The notes: generated by a model not told the origin, from the sequence alone. A stretch of 64,000 bases of DNA from Flaccisagitta enflata (GCA_965153355.1 OZ231128.1:19158001-19222000); one strand, 5' to 3'; numbered from the stretch's first letter, positions 15,385-26,718 are shown. Translations and numbers: made by a program.

Positions 15385-16030
15385 AAACGAAGGAACAAAG
15401 AAAGGAAATGTAAGGGGGAAATAAAACGAGAGAGTGGAAAGATAGGAGAAGGCCGAGCAATTCAAAGTAACGAAGAAAGGAAATGTAAGGGGGAAATAAA
15501 ACGAGAGAGTGGAAAGATAGTAGAAGGCCGAGCAATTCAAAGTAGCTAAGAAAGGAAATGTAAGGGGGGAAATAAAACGAGAGAGTGGAAAGATAAGAGA
15601 AGGCCGAGCAAATCAAAGTAACGAAGAAAGGAAATGTAAGAGGGAAATAAAACGAGAGAGTGGAAAGATAGGAGAAGGCCAAGCAACTCAAAGTAACGAA
15701 GAAAGGAAATGTAAGGGGGGAAATAAAACAAGAGAATGGAAAGATAAGACTAGGAGAAAGCTGAGCGAAATGAAGGAACAATGAAAGGATATGTTTTCAC
15801 AGTAAGGAGGATATGAAAGGAGAGAATGGAAAGATAGGAGAAATCAGAGCAAATCGAAGAAACAAAGAAAATGAATTAAAGGAAGATATAAAATGAAAGA
15901 GTGGAAAGAAAGGACTAGGAGAAAGCAGAGCGAAACGAAGGAACAAAGAAAGGAAATGTAAGGGGGAAATAAAGCGAGAGAGTGGAAAGATAGGCGAAAG
16001 CCGAGCAAATCAAAGTAACAAAGGAGGGAT
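15385..16030 (+). repeat. ~75-bp minisatellite
   Basis: About eight units carrying GAAAGGAAATGTAAGGGGG followed by AAATAAAACGAGAGAGTGG. The landmark recurs at about 15404, 15479, 15554, 15630 and 15707, and after more diverged units again near 15950. All units are purine-rich on the + strand. Confidence 0.88.
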
Positions 16031-16438
16031 AAATAATGAAAGCTGATAGTAACATAAACGTCAAAGGAAAGTGTAGTTAAGGACAGAGAAGAAAGACGGA
16101 ATGCTGTTCATCCAAGCGAGATGCAGACGAAGATTGCGAAGAGAAAAAGAAAATCGAAATGATCAAGAGGGGATGCGGAGAAATAGTTGGGAAAAAAGAA
16201 AGAGGACTGAAAAAATGAAGAAAGAGGTAAAACAGTTGATGCGAAAGTGAAAGGATTATCATCAGACTGCAAGACTTAATTTATGGCTTACCTTAGTGAT
16301 CTTACATGGCGGGTTTTAGATGTCATCATTTCCATTCATCTATATATCCCTTGTCAGTCAAATATCTCATATCCCCCCTGCTCCCACACCCTCCAGTCCT
16401 TTGAAGCCCACCCCTCATCTCCACACTCACCCCCTTAC
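16031..16438. other. No gene seen
   Basis: Purine-rich decay of the minisatellite up to about 16260, then unique C-rich sequence. No supported gene. Confidence 0.45.
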
Positions 16439-16524
16439 CTTTCTTCTTCTTCTTCTTCTTCTTCTTCTTCTTCTTCTTCTTCTTCTTCTTCTTCTTCTTC
16501 TTCTTCTTCTTCTTCTTCTTTATC
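16439..16524 (+). repeat. (TTC)n microsatellite
   Basis: About 28 TTC units, followed by TTC-rich sequence to 16578. It flanks the left side of the dispersed repeat at 16579. A second TTC array flanks its right side. Confidence 0.95.
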
Positions 16525-16578
16525 TTCTTTGTCGTCGTTGTCTTCTTCTTCGTCTTCTTATTCTTCTTGTTTCTTTTT

Positions 16579-16720
16579 AGTTGCGGACACGCAATTCTAT
16601 AAGAGGCTTTGTCCGTCGGTCCGTCGGTCCATCGGTGTCAACGAGTCGAAAAGTGTGAAATCGCATATTTCCGCCCCTGCCCACCCGTCCGCAACTGGTG
16701 GCCGTGTATCCGGCCTTGTT
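16579..16720 (+). repeat. Hairpin-ended dispersed repeat, reference copy
   Basis: A complete 142-bp copy. The 5' hairpin AGTTGCGGACACGCAA is followed by TCTATAAGAGGCTTTGTCCG, then (GTCGGTCC)-type units, GAGTCGAAAAGTG, CCGCCCCTGCCCACCCGTCC, and the 3' hairpin GGCCGTGTATCCGGCC with TTGTT. It is inserted in a TTC array, which now flanks it on both sides. Confidence 0.85.
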
Positions 16721-16728
16721 CTATTACC

Positions 16729-16880
16729 TCTTCTTCTTCTTCTTCTACTTCTTCTTCTTCTTCTTCATCTTCTTCTTCTTCTTCTTCTTCTTCTTCTTCT
16801 TCTTCTTCTTCTTCTTCTTTAGCTTCTTTGTCGTCGTTGTCTTCTTCTTCGTCTTCTTATTCTTCTTGTTTTGTTTTTTT
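16729..16880 (+). repeat. (TTC)n microsatellite, right half
   Basis: TTC units interrupted by TAC, ATC and GTC steps. Its 3' part (16820-16880) repeats the TTTGTCGTCGTTGTCTTC motif found at 16528-16555, so the segment has been duplicated around the dispersed repeat. Confidence 0.9.
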
Positions 16881-17241
16881 TTCTTCTATTACCTCTTCTT
16901 CCGACAGACCAAGTTCTGATGAAGATGTTATTGCTCCTTATCAACACCCAGAGAGTTGAATACGTACACGCAAATCAAACGGTCGATGAGAGAGGAAGTT
17001 CGAGCTTAAAGATCGTTTTAACGGACTGTTTCTGTCTCTCCTCTAACTTGCCTTAAGTCCAACCAATACTTACGATCTCTGCTCTGTCTTTCTCTGTCTA
17101 TGCCTGTCAGTGAGTCCGTCATTATGTCTGTCCGCTTCTATGCCAGTCTGCCTGCATGATCTGATTTGGTCTATCTCCGTCTCCGTCTCAGTCTCTGTCT
17201 CTGTCTATTTCTCTTTTTCTGACTCTTTCTCTTTCTCTTTT
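16881..17241. other. No gene seen
   Basis: Unique-looking sequence, then CT-rich CTGTCT units (17075-17240). No supported frame. Confidence 0.45.
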
Positions 17242-17330
17242 AAGTCGCGTGCACGCGACTCTATGACCCGCTCTGTCCGTCTCTCTGTCTGTCTATTAGT
17301 TTGTTTGTTTGTTTTTGTTGTTGTCTTACG
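17242..17330 (+). repeat. Hairpin-ended dispersed repeat, 5' part
   Basis: Starts AGTCGCGTGCACGCGACTCT, with the perfect 16-bp palindrome GTCGCGTGCACGCGAC, then GACCCGCTCTGTCCG. The 3' half is replaced by TAAGTCATTC-type units and the octamer array that follows. Confidence 0.65.
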
Positions 17331-17395
17331 TCGTTTTAAGTCATTCTAATTCATTTTAAGTTATTTGAAATCACAAATCAGTCATGATAAGTCAT

Positions 17396-17560
17396 CTTGG
17401 TCTCTAAGTCTCTAAGTCTCTATGTCTCTTAGTCTCTAAGTTTCTAAGTCTCTAAGTCTCTTAGTCTCTTAGTCTCTTAGTTTATTAGTCTCTTAGTCTC
17501 TTAGTCTCTTAGTCTCTTAGTCTCTTAGTCTCTTAGTCTCTTAGTCTCTTAGTCTTTTAG
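17396..17560 (+). repeat. (AGTCTCTT)n octamer array
   Basis: About 20 units of AGTCTCTT/AGTCTCTA. It lies where other copies of the hairpin-ended repeat carry AAGTCATT units, so it may have expanded from them. Confidence 0.9.
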
Positions 17561-17591
17561 TCATTCTGTCTTTTGGTCTTTTGGTTTTAAC

Positions 17592-17593
<2 letters not shown>

Positions 17594-17685
<92 letters not shown>
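17594..17685 (+). repeat. (CT)n microsatellite
   Basis: About 45 CT units. Confidence 0.96.
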
Positions 17686-17687
<2 letters not shown>

Positions 17688-17858
17688 CACGCCCCCACGT
17701 CCCTTTCATCCCTGTGCTTTTCAAAGGCATACTTGGACCTTGTCATCCCCAGGGCCTCAGTTGAAAACGGTGGCATTAAAACGACGATAGGGATTAGTCA
17801 AGTCTCCGGACTAAAGGATCAGAACGAAAGAGATAGCGAGAAAGAGAGTAAGAAAAAA

Positions 17859-17865
<7 letters not shown>

Positions 17866-17952
<87 letters not shown>
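17866..17952 (+). repeat. (GA)n microsatellite
   Basis: About 43 GA units. It lies only about 180 bp from a CT tract of similar length, so the two could pair as an inverted repeat. Confidence 0.96.
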
Positions 17953-17957
<5 letters not shown>

Positions 17958-18132
17958 AAGAAAGACTTAAATAGATATGTACGTACAAAAAGACGGAGAA
18001 AGGGATAGTAAGAGTCGCAAAAGCGTTACAACTGCAAGGATAGTAGGGATTGGGGGAAAAAATAGTATCACAGATGGACATTAACTTGAAGAAATCCGCT
18101 TTACTTGTTGAAAAAAAAAACAAAACAAAAAA

Positions 18133-18275
18133 AACAAGGCCGGATACCTGGCTGCTGATGTCGCGTGCGAGTGGGCAGGGACAGTAATAAAAAAGGCTGT
18201 AATGCAAAAACTGCTCGTAAACGCCGAAATAAGCTAAAGACCGACATAGCGGGTTATAGAGTCGCGTGCACGCGA
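18133..18275 (-). repeat. Hairpin-ended dispersed repeat
   Basis: Begins AACAAGGCCGGATACCTGGC and ends TATAGAGTCGCGTGCACGCG. A complete short-form copy in reverse orientation. Followed 20 bp later by TACAGTCGAATCTCGCTGAA, an end of the pogo/Tigger-like family. Confidence 0.75.
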
Positions 18276-18354
18276 TCAAGATGTAAGAAATACAGTCGAA
18301 TCTCGCTGAAGCGCACCCGCTCATAAGACATACTGGCTTTTAAGACTAATTTTT

Positions 18355-19665
18355 TCACACCATCGAGGCTCCAGCACAACAATGTTTAAATCATCCTCTT
18401 TTCCTTTTATCCCACCCACCAGCACACCATCGAGGCTTCAGCACACCAATGTTTGAATCATCCCCCATATGTTTTTTGCCCACCCACCAGCACACCATTG
18501 AGGCTTCAGCACACCATTGTTTGAATTTTCCTCTATATCTGTTTTGCCCACCCACCACCACACCATCAAGGTTTCAGCACACCATTGTTTGAATTTTCCT
18601 CTTTATGTGTTATGCCCACCCACCAGCACACCATCGAGGCTTCAGCACACCAGTGTTTCAATCTTTCTCTATATCTTTTTGCCCACCCACCAACACACCA
18701 TTGTGGCTTCAGCACACCATTGTTTGAATCTTCCTCTATACCTTTTTTGCCCACCCACCAACACACCATTGAGGCTTCAGCACACCAATGTTTGAATCTT
18801 TCACTATATCTTTTTGCCCACCCACCAACACACCGTCGAGCCTTCAGCACACCAATGTTTGAATCATCCCTTATATGTTTTTTTGCCCACCCACCAGCAC
18901 ACCATTGAGGCTTCAGCACACCAATTTTTGAATCTTTCTCTTGATCTTTTTGCCCACCCACCAACACACCATCGCGGCTTCAGCACATCATTGTTTGAAT
19001 TTTCCTCTATACTGGTTTTGCCCACCCACCAGCAAACCGTTGAGGCTTCAGCACACCAGTGTTTCAATCTTTCTCTATATCTTTTTGCTCACCCACCAAC
19101 ACACCATTTTGGCTTCAGCACATCATTGCATTGTTTGAATCTACCTCTATACCTTTTTTGCCCGCCCACCAGCACACCATTGAGGCTTCAGCATACCATT
19201 GTTTGAATTTACCTCTTTATCTGTTTTGCCCACCCACCAACACACCATTGAGGCTTTAGCACACCAATATTTGAATCATCCTCCATATCCGTTTTACTAC
19301 CCGCCAGCACACCATCGAGGCTTTAGCACACCAATGTTTGAATCATCCTGTATTTCTTTTTGCCCATCCACCAGCACACCATTAAGGCTTCAGTACACCA
19401 ATGTTTAAAGCTTTCTCTACCCCTTTTTTCCACCCACCAGCACCCAAATGAAGCCCTAGCACACAAATCTATGAATCTTCCTCAATCGCCCAGGTGCCAG
19501 CACACAATTGAGGCCCCAGGACGCCAATATATGAATCTTCCTTTATTTCTTTTTCCCCACCCACCAGCACACCATGGAGGCCCCAGCCTACCATTATGTG
19601 ACTTTTCTTTTATTTCATATGCCTACCCACCAGAACACCATATTAGCTTCAGCATACCAAAATAT
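18355..19665 (+). repeat. 67-68-bp minisatellite, ~19 units
   Basis: Each unit contains GCCCACCCACCAGCACACCA, then TTGAGGCTTCAGCACACCAA and TGTTTGAATC plus a CT/TA-rich spacer. The landmark recurs every 67-68 bp (for example 18478, 18546, 18613, 18680, 18748). Because 67 and 68 are not multiples of three, the long frames across it change phase and are not genes. Units at the right end are more diverged. Confidence 0.93.
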
Positions 19666-19692
19666 GAATTTCTAATGTTTTTTTTTTCGCCA

Positions 19693-20164
<472 letters not shown>

Positions 20165-20248
20165 GAGCAAGCTTTAGCGTTAGTGACGCGATAAACGAAC
20201 GGACGGATGGATGGACAAAGCCTCTTATAGAGTTGCGTGTCCACAACT
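20165..20248 (-). repeat. Hairpin-ended dispersed repeat, partial
   Basis: The + strand shows GACGCGATAAACGAACGGAC, then AAAGCCTCTTATAGAGTTGC and GTGTCCACAACT. Confidence 0.6.
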
Positions 20249-20325
20249 AAAAAGGTTTCATGAAGCACGAGCATCATGACCATTGTTATTATGGCTTTTC
20301 ATATTATCTATTTAATCACATGCTA

Positions 20326-20461
20326 TGCGACTTTTCACCCCGCTTATTCTGTCCATCCATCCGTTGGTTGGTCGCTTGCTCCTGCCAGAATGGTCTTGTG
20401 CCCTAAATTATGGCTCCTGCCCACCCCACGCAATTTGGGTAGCTGTGTATCCAGCCTTATT
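20326..20461 (+). repeat. Hairpin-ended dispersed repeat, diverged
   Basis: From TATGCGACTTTTCACCCCGC through GTCCATCCATCCGTTGGTTG to GTGTATCCAGCCTTAT. The two ends are recognisable and the 5' hairpin is decayed. Confidence 0.55.
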
Positions 20462-20761
20462 GTAATTAGTCTACTTCCTGTATTAGTGCTTCAGTTATTC
20501 TTTGCTCAATAAGGATCAAGAATAGTAAAGATGGCAACATTGAAATTCGGCAAAACCGGAAAAAACAGTTAGTCCCTTGAGATCTGTTATTGCGGGGTTC
20601 CACTATACTTTTAAAAGTGCTAAAGCCTATTTTGACAAAATTTTCCTAAGAAGTTACGTATGATTTTTAGGCATCCCCTTACTACTAAATTAGTCTCAAC
20701 ATATCGCCTCAAATAAAAAGCTTTATTTTTCGGGAATTGAAGTGGCTAAAGAGTAGAGTAA

Positions 20762-20792
<31 letters not shown>

Positions 20793-21237
20793 TTGATTTT
20801 TTCTATAAAGAAAAGATTGAGTCTTTGTTAGAATGACGCCTTCGTTTGCTGGGATTTTTCATTTTCGTGTTTTTGTCATTGCTTTCACTCGCCTTCTTTT
20901 GTGTTATTTTGTGTTCTTTTGTGTTCCTTTGTGTCCTTTTGTGTCCTTTTGTATTCACTCTCCCTTCCCTCAATGTTTTTCGTTTTTTTCGTTTATCTGA
21001 CAATCTATTGTTTTTGCCCCAAATTGCGTGTTTGGTGGGCGCTGGGCAGGTGTGGTGATAAAAACGAGACTACTACCAACAGACTGACAGACTAAGCGAC
21101 TGACAAGGCGACTCAGGAACTCACATAGAGTGAGAATAGGAACATTCATAGCGTGGGTGATTTGTTTTTCACAACAGGATGTGCAGTACACTTTTTTGAA
21201 AGAAACCAGGCTCGTTTCATCGGCACACACACCTTTA
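20462..21237. other. No gene seen
   Basis: Includes a Tigger-like scrap (GGGGTTCCACTATAC near 20595), (AAAAC)n at 20765-20790 and TTTTGTGTTC units at 20900-20955. No supported gene. Confidence 0.45.
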
Positions 21238-21805
21238 AATAAAAAGCGAACTACTTGTTTGTCAGTGTTTCCCATCCAAGCAATGAGAAAAACATAGCAA
21301 AATCCATGACCAATTTGAAGCTCTGCAAAACATCTTTCACATGAGACCTTGCTGGAAATCTTAGCTCTATCCGTTTGGAAATGGCATCAGGATGAGGACA
21401 GGTGGTCAAGAATTTGGAAATTCAATACATGATTTCCATGGGTTATCTTCATTCTAACATAAAGATAAAACGCAGTAAGTTGGAAATTCGTTCTTGGCGC
21501 CACTTTGAAGAGAATTTGAAGTTCTTTAATTTGCTCATGGATAACGAGTATCCATCAATCCTTAGCTGCATCATTGACAAAATCGGAAAGACTGAAATTG
21601 CCCATTGGTAAAGAAAATGAAATATGCACTATTTTCAATCAGTGATTTTTTTCTTCAAACCTTTGCCATTTCCAAACGAATAAAGCTACAATAACCAGCA
21701 ACGTCACATTTGGAAGATCTTTCGCAGAGCTTTCAAACGGTCAAAGATTTTCTATGGTTCAGACCTATAGTTAAGCAGAAACTAGCAAAACAATGTTGTC
21801 CCTTT
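21238..21805. mobile_element. Palindromic MITE of the CGTTTAGAAATGGCA family
   Basis: The left end contains AAAAAGCGAACTACTTGTTTG, and the right end ends near ACAATGTTGTCCCTTTTT. The core appears as CGTTTGGAAATGGCATCAGG (about 21381) and inverted as GCCATTTCCAAACGAATAAA (about 21664). It aligns with 47902-48763 over most of its length. The left terminal repeat is damaged. Confidence 0.65.
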
Positions 21806-21808
21806 TTG

Positions 21809-22376
21809 GGCAGCGGCCCCAAAGGGGACAAAGTCCTGTAGAACACAGGGGGAATCTCTCCATCGGTCTATATGTCCGTCCGTCTGTGACCCACATTCTG
21901 GCCCCAAAGACCTAAATCCGGGCCTCAAAGACTCAAATCCTGGCCTGCTCCCCCTCAACTTAACCTACAAACTACTCAAAAAGGGCAAGGATACCGCTCT
22001 CCATATCCTGCATTTTGTTATCCCTCCATGGTATTCAATGAGAGTTTGCAGAAATTGGCGTCGGAGACCGAATGTTGGCCCCAGAGACCCAGATATTGGC
22101 CTACTCCCCCTTAACTTAACCTACAAACTACTCAAGAAGGGCAAGGGTACCACTCTCCATATACTGCATATTGTCATCCCTCCATGTTGTTCAATGAGAG
22201 TTTGAATAACCAGGCATCCTGGACTAAGGAAGTCGGACTGAAGGATGGACGGATGGACTGATGGACAGATTTCCCCTGTGTTCTACAGGACTTTATCCCC
22301 TTCAGGGCTGCTGTCCTGCCCCCCCCCCCTCGACATAAATCACATTAGCTAAAACAGGGCATGGGTACCGCTGACC
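21809..22376 (-). mobile_element. Foldback TIR element, copy E
   Basis: Left arm GGGCAGCGGCCCCAAAGGGG, right arm CCCCTGTGTTCTACAGGACT with CCCCTTCAGGGCTGCTG, then the leader in reverse (GGGTACCGCTGACC). The interior units are CTCAAATCCTGGCC-like and include a partial internal duplication (ACTCAAAAAGGGCAAGG and ACTCAAGAAGGGCAAGG). Confidence 0.7.
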
Positions 22377-22612
22377 ACTTGCTGCCTTTGGGCTGCTATT
22401 TTCTTTGCCATAGTTATTGATACTGTAACACACCCAGCAAAACCAGCCAGTAGCTCAAAGAATAAGACAATTCCTTAAAAAATTTCATTTTACCCATGAA
22501 GATGGCTATTTGGGTATTCGCGAGCAGTATTTTCTGCATCAGAGCCGCTGCCCAATGACCAAAATGGCTTTTGCTTCAACGCCCTAGCCCACTTATATGC
22601 TTTTGCTTGTTG

Positions 22613-22981
22613 GTCGCGTGCTACGCGACTCTACACCTTGCTTTGTTGGTCTGTCGGTTGGTCCGATGGTCCATTGGTCTTTCGGTCCATCGGTACGTCA
22701 TTATTTACTTTTTTATCACACTTTAAGTCATTTTTAGTCATTCAAGTCATACTAAGTCATTCTAAGTCATTCTAAGTCATTCTAAGTTATTCTTAGTGAT
22801 TTTTAGTCATATTACACTACATTGAGTCACTTGAGTCAATTAGGTCAATTTAGTCATTAAGTCATTTTTGGTCTTTTTAAGTCATTTCAAGTCATCTTGA
22901 GTAATTAAAAGTTATTCTGAGTTATTTAAAGCCATCTTAAGTTATATGTCCCGCACGTGACTTATAGGTGTTGGCCTTGTT
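22613..22981 (+). repeat. Hairpin-ended dispersed repeat, long form
   Basis: Starts GTCGCGTGCTACGCGACTCT, has GGTC-rich units, then an array of AAGTCATT/CTAAGTCATT units (22730-22930), and ends CACGTGACTTATAGGTGTTG plus GCCTTGT. The same layout in the opposite orientation is at 1515-1882. Confidence 0.7.
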
Positions 22982-23292
22982 TAAAGCACAAACACCGAAT
23001 CATTAAATTGCAAAATAAACAATGACAGCTAAGACCTTTTCAACCGTTGTTAAGTTTAGCAGTTATTTGTCAAACATTGAAAAAAAAGAATAAAACAAAA
23101 ATAAAAGACAATCACTTTCAAATTTTTTCACAATTAAAGACCGAATTTTTATTGCTTAGCAGTTGCTCCTTCCCAGGCATCATTTCAAATTTTCCTACTT
23201 ATATATTTAGAATTTGAAGTAAAGGCTTCTTTTTTTTGGTGCGCCCAAGTCAACGTTCTTATTCAAAAATGAAGAAAAACAAACCAAAAGAA
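22982..23292. other. No gene seen
   Basis: AT-rich sequence with no supported frame. Confidence 0.45.
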
Positions 23293-23490
23293 AACAAGGC
23301 CAACACTAATAAGTCACGTGCAGGACATTCATAACTAAGGATAACCTAAATTGAGTTAAAATGACTCAAGGTGACCTGAAATGACTTAAAAAGACTTAAA
23401 ATGACATAAATGGCAAAATTGACCTGATTGACTTAATATAAATCAATATGACTTAAAATGACTTAGAATGACTTAGAATGACTTAGAATC
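23293..23490 (-). repeat. Hairpin-ended dispersed repeat, long form, truncated
   Basis: Begins AACAAGGCCAACACTAATAA and continues as TGACTTAAAATGACTTAGAA units. The GTCGCG end is missing where the foldback fragment begins. Confidence 0.6.
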
Positions 23491-23504
23491 TTTCCCTCTT
23501 TTCA

Positions 23505-23975
23505 TAGGTCCCCTCCCGTTGGCTATTGGGTCCTCAAATCAGCACTCTCAGGCCTGATTTTGGCCCTCTATGCCCTCTAATTAGCCTTTCCGTGCCTCAA
23601 TATAGCCCTCAAGACCTCAAATCAGCTCTCCAGACCTCATTCTGCCTTCTGGACCTCAAATCACCCCTTTAGGCCTCGATTCAGCTCTCCAGGCCTCGAA
23701 TCTGCACATTGGGCCTTAAATTTGCCCCCAGACCTCATATCTGCTCTTTAAGCCTAAAATCTGCCCTCCAGACCTCAACTCCACCTTCAATAACCTTAAT
23801 CAGTCTTCTTTGGCCCGTTATATTCCCCCTCCGGACGTCTGCAAATTCACCCCTGTTTCCTACAGGACATCCGCCCTTTGGGCCCACTGCCCTGCTCTTA
23901 CTCCACAACTTTGCTAGATCACTCTGAGCAGGGCATCGGGTACCGCTGATCATGTGCGATCCTTGGATGACAAGT
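23505..23975 (-). mobile_element. Foldback TIR element, copy F (one end preserved)
   Basis: The interior is about nine CCTCAAATCAGCCCTCCAGG-type units. The right arm contains CCTACAGGACATCCGCCC and TTTGGGCCCACTGCCC, then the full leader in reverse, ending GATCCTTGGATGACAAGT. The left arm is not clear. Confidence 0.65.
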
Positions 23976-24152
23976 TACTCGGCGCTTTTACGGAGAAGCC
24001 ACAATCCACTCCAGCTTCTCTTCCCCACTTGACATTGCCTCTTCATTCTCCTTGTTTTCCTTCTCTTTCTCCATTTTGTCTTCACATTCCATAATTGCAT
24101 TGCATGAAATCATATTATCATTTGTTTGTCTCTTCATTCCCGTTTCAAAATT

Positions 24153-24156
<4 letters not shown>

Positions 24157-24211
<55 letters not shown>

Positions 24212-24212
24212 A
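24157..24212 (+). repeat. (CT)n microsatellite
   Basis: About 28 CT units directly upstream of the AT-rich tail segment. Confidence 0.95.
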
Positions 24213-24587
24213 AGAAATTAACCTGTATGAAGTAGATGAAAAAATTGATTTTGAACAAATTTACTCAGTAGACATAGACAAAGTTCTTGAAGTAGCTCAA
24301 GTCATTCTCAAAATCTGGGATTTGGGATATGGAAAGAACCAGATGCGACAAAACCTAAATTAGAAGAGTAGGCAGCTATTACTTATTTATTTCTTTATTG
24401 TATTGTTACAAAGTTATTGAAAGTTGTTATGTAATAATTCGTAAGATATATTGTAGACGTAAAATTGCAGTCGTAGAGTGAAAATGTGATTCTAAATCAT
24501 GTCCTTGTACTTAATCACAATGTGGATTTTTGTATGAAAGTGCTATCACTTTAATGGACCATTGAATTCAATTCAATTCAATTCAAT

Positions 24588-24589
<2 letters not shown>
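24213..24589 (+). other. Possible 3' end of a non-LTR retrotransposon
   Basis: A short open stretch (to the stop at about 24361) is followed by an AT-rich segment ending in ATTCAATTCAATTCAATTC repeats. Such a terminal short-repeat tail is common at the 3' end of CR1/Jockey-like elements. The protein fragment itself is not recognised, so the assignment rests on the tail alone. Confidence 0.25.

Positions 24590-24632
<43 letters not shown>
24590..24632 (+). repeat. (CT)n microsatellite
   Basis: About 20 CT units with one TTTC interruption, directly after the AATTC repeats. Confidence 0.93.
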
Positions 24633-24634
<2 letters not shown>

Positions 24635-24757
24635 GACGTTTCGCTTACAGTTTTCCCATTACAGTCTACGTTGAGGTCACTAGCCCAATTCGTTTCGAAG
24701 ATATAAGCTTTAGGACAGAAACGATTACTACATTGTAATCGTAACTACTCAATTTTT

Positions 24758-24925
24758 AGTCGCGTGCACGCGACTCTACAACCCGCTTTGTCTGTCCGTC
24801 CGTCGGTTGGTCGGTCACACTTTACTTTTTTTTTGAGATTTCATTTCTTTGACCTCACCGCTCCTGCCCAAATGGCCTGGTGACCTCAAATATGGCCACT
24901 GCCTACCCGCACGCAACTTCGGTAG
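24758..24925 (+). repeat. Hairpin-ended dispersed repeat
   Basis: Starts AGTCGCGTGCACGCGACTCT, then ACAACCCGCTTTGTCTGTCC and GGTCGGTC units. The distal part (CTGCCTACCCGCACGCAACT) is diverged. Confidence 0.65.
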
Positions 24926-25039
24926 CGAAGCCCATAGCGGCAGGGGAAATCGATTTTTGCAAGTTTCTACCTTCATAAGTATTACAACCGCAAACATTAT
25001 ATCACCAATACGAGGATTTAAAAAAAAAACTCATCTTTA

Positions 25040-25245
25040 ACTCACTCTACATTCCGCTCTGTCTGTTGGTTGGTCATTTGGTCAGTCAGTTGGTTGGTCG
25101 GTCATTGATTCGGTCGGTTGGTTGGTCACATTTACTTTTTTCATGTTTTTGCAGTCTTTGGCCTCAGTGCTCCAGCCAAAATGCTTCAAACACTGTCCCC
25201 AGTCCCCACCCACCAGCACCCGACTGGGGTAGCCATGTATCTGGC
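25040..25245 (+). repeat. Hairpin-ended dispersed repeat, expanded GGTC/GGTT
   Basis: From ACTCACTCTACATTCCGCTC through an expanded GTTGGTTGGTC array to GTAGCCATGTATCTGGCCTT. Confidence 0.6.
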
Positions 25246-26448
25246 CTTGTCCCTCACTGCCTCTCTCTAGCAGCAAGCAACTGGGGCACATATGTACCTT
25301 GTTTTTATTTTCTTCATTTGGTTATTTTTACTGCATGATGCAGCCCGGGCGATTTTGCATTTTCTTTAACAATACAATACACTATACAATTTTTCAAAGT
25401 ATTGGGCCAATACAATACAATACCAATACAATACAGTTAAGCTTCACTAGAAGGCATCTCAAGGGACTGGTTGATTTTATGCTTTCTAGGCGAGGTGCCT
25501 TATAGGCGAGTTGCCTTATAGCCGAGCATGTATATTTCTGTGCTATACTGCACTTAACTTTTTGTTTTGGTTTGATACACAATCAGATAGGCATAGACGG
25601 ATGCTTGAAAGTGGCAACAAAAAGAATTTGAATCTAGTTTTTGTTAAAAGTAAACAGTCTCATTGTTATCATTATTAATCAACCAGCTTGTCACCTGACT
25701 TATCATAAATGAGACTAGAAAAGTGACTGTAGTGCTTAAAAGATATGGACAGATCAGAATATATCACTTTCTTTATTTTGGGAAGCAGCATGAAAGCGAC
25801 CATTCTCCAACCTATGACTTAATAGCAGCCCAAAGGCAGTAAGTGGCAACCCATTGCATAACGCCTTCTGTAGTAACGCCATTTCCGGTATTCTCCATGG
25901 CAACGTAACGCCATTTTGGCGCCTATATGGCGTTATTTGAAGCGTTATTATTATTGTCATTGCTGTCACTTTTTTGTCCATCTTTTTCACTCATTATGGA
26001 TTTTTTGTGATCATTTGAAAAAAACTAAGGATAGAAAGAATGTTATATGAAAGTTGGACAACACTACTACTCAACCCTACTTTACTTAAGGATGAGAGCC
26101 TTTGGAGCTCTCACTGGTGTTTAATCCGGACCCATCACAACTATCCTTAGTATTCAAAATAACTAAGTCTATCTCAACATAATCATGAAATAATTCAAGA
26201 CAACAATCCAACCAGGAACCAACCAGGAAAAAATCAATAATTCTATCCTGTTTGCTACAAGTACCAGTGACAAGAAAGAGTACCAGATGATTGTGCTGTT
26301 TTGGACCACACATCCATCTGATCTTCCCATTGTAAAAGGTTCATGCAACCCACAACCTAAAATCAAAATCCTTTCCACTGATTGAGACTGATATAATACA
26401 TTCACCATCAATAATGATTTTTTTCATTTTTCATTTTTCATTTTTTAT

Positions 26449-26601
26449 TTGCGGACACGCAACTCTATAAGAGGCTTTGTCCGTCCGTCGGTCGGTCCGT
26501 CGGTCCGTCGGTCTGTAACCATCGAGTCGAAAAGTGGGAAAACGCGCATTTCCGCCCCTGCCCACCCGTCCGCAATTGATGGCCATGTATCCGGCCTTGT
26601 T
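26449..26601 (+). repeat. Hairpin-ended dispersed repeat, complete copy
   Basis: TTGCGGACACGCAACTCTAT at the 5' end, then GTCGGTCCGTCGGTCCGTCG, CGAGTCGAAAAGTGGG, CCGCCCCTGCCCACCCGTCC, and GGCCATGTATCCGGCCTTGT at the 3' end. It is very close to the 16579 copy. Confidence 0.85.
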
Positions 26602-26604
26602 ATT

Positions 26605-26718
26605 ATTCACTTTTCACTTTTCACCTTTAATTTTTTATTTTTCATTTTTCATTTTTCATTTTTCATTTTTCATTTTTCATTTTTCATTTTTCATTTTTCA
26701 TTTTTCATTTTTCAGTTT
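26605..26718 (+). repeat. (CATTTTT)n heptamer array
   Basis: About 12-14 CATTTTT units follow the dispersed repeat, and the same heptamer precedes it at 26423-26447. The repeat therefore interrupts a CATTTTT array, as the 16579 copy interrupts a TTC array. Confidence 0.9.

Noticed and set aside
16579-16720. Hairpin-ended repeat as a tRNA-derived SINE
   Set aside because: No A-box/B-box pair and no poly-A or simple tail at a constant end are visible. The ends are hairpins instead.
18355-19665. Possible CRISPR-like or regulatory array
   Set aside because: Units are joined without unique spacers, the repeats diverge gradually, and the DNA is eukaryotic.
26086-26411. Two overlapping - strand frames of about 75-80 codons
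   Set aside because: Both frames are open over the same bases and neither matches a known domain; there are no splice signals or neighbours. It lies within inserted repeat DNA.
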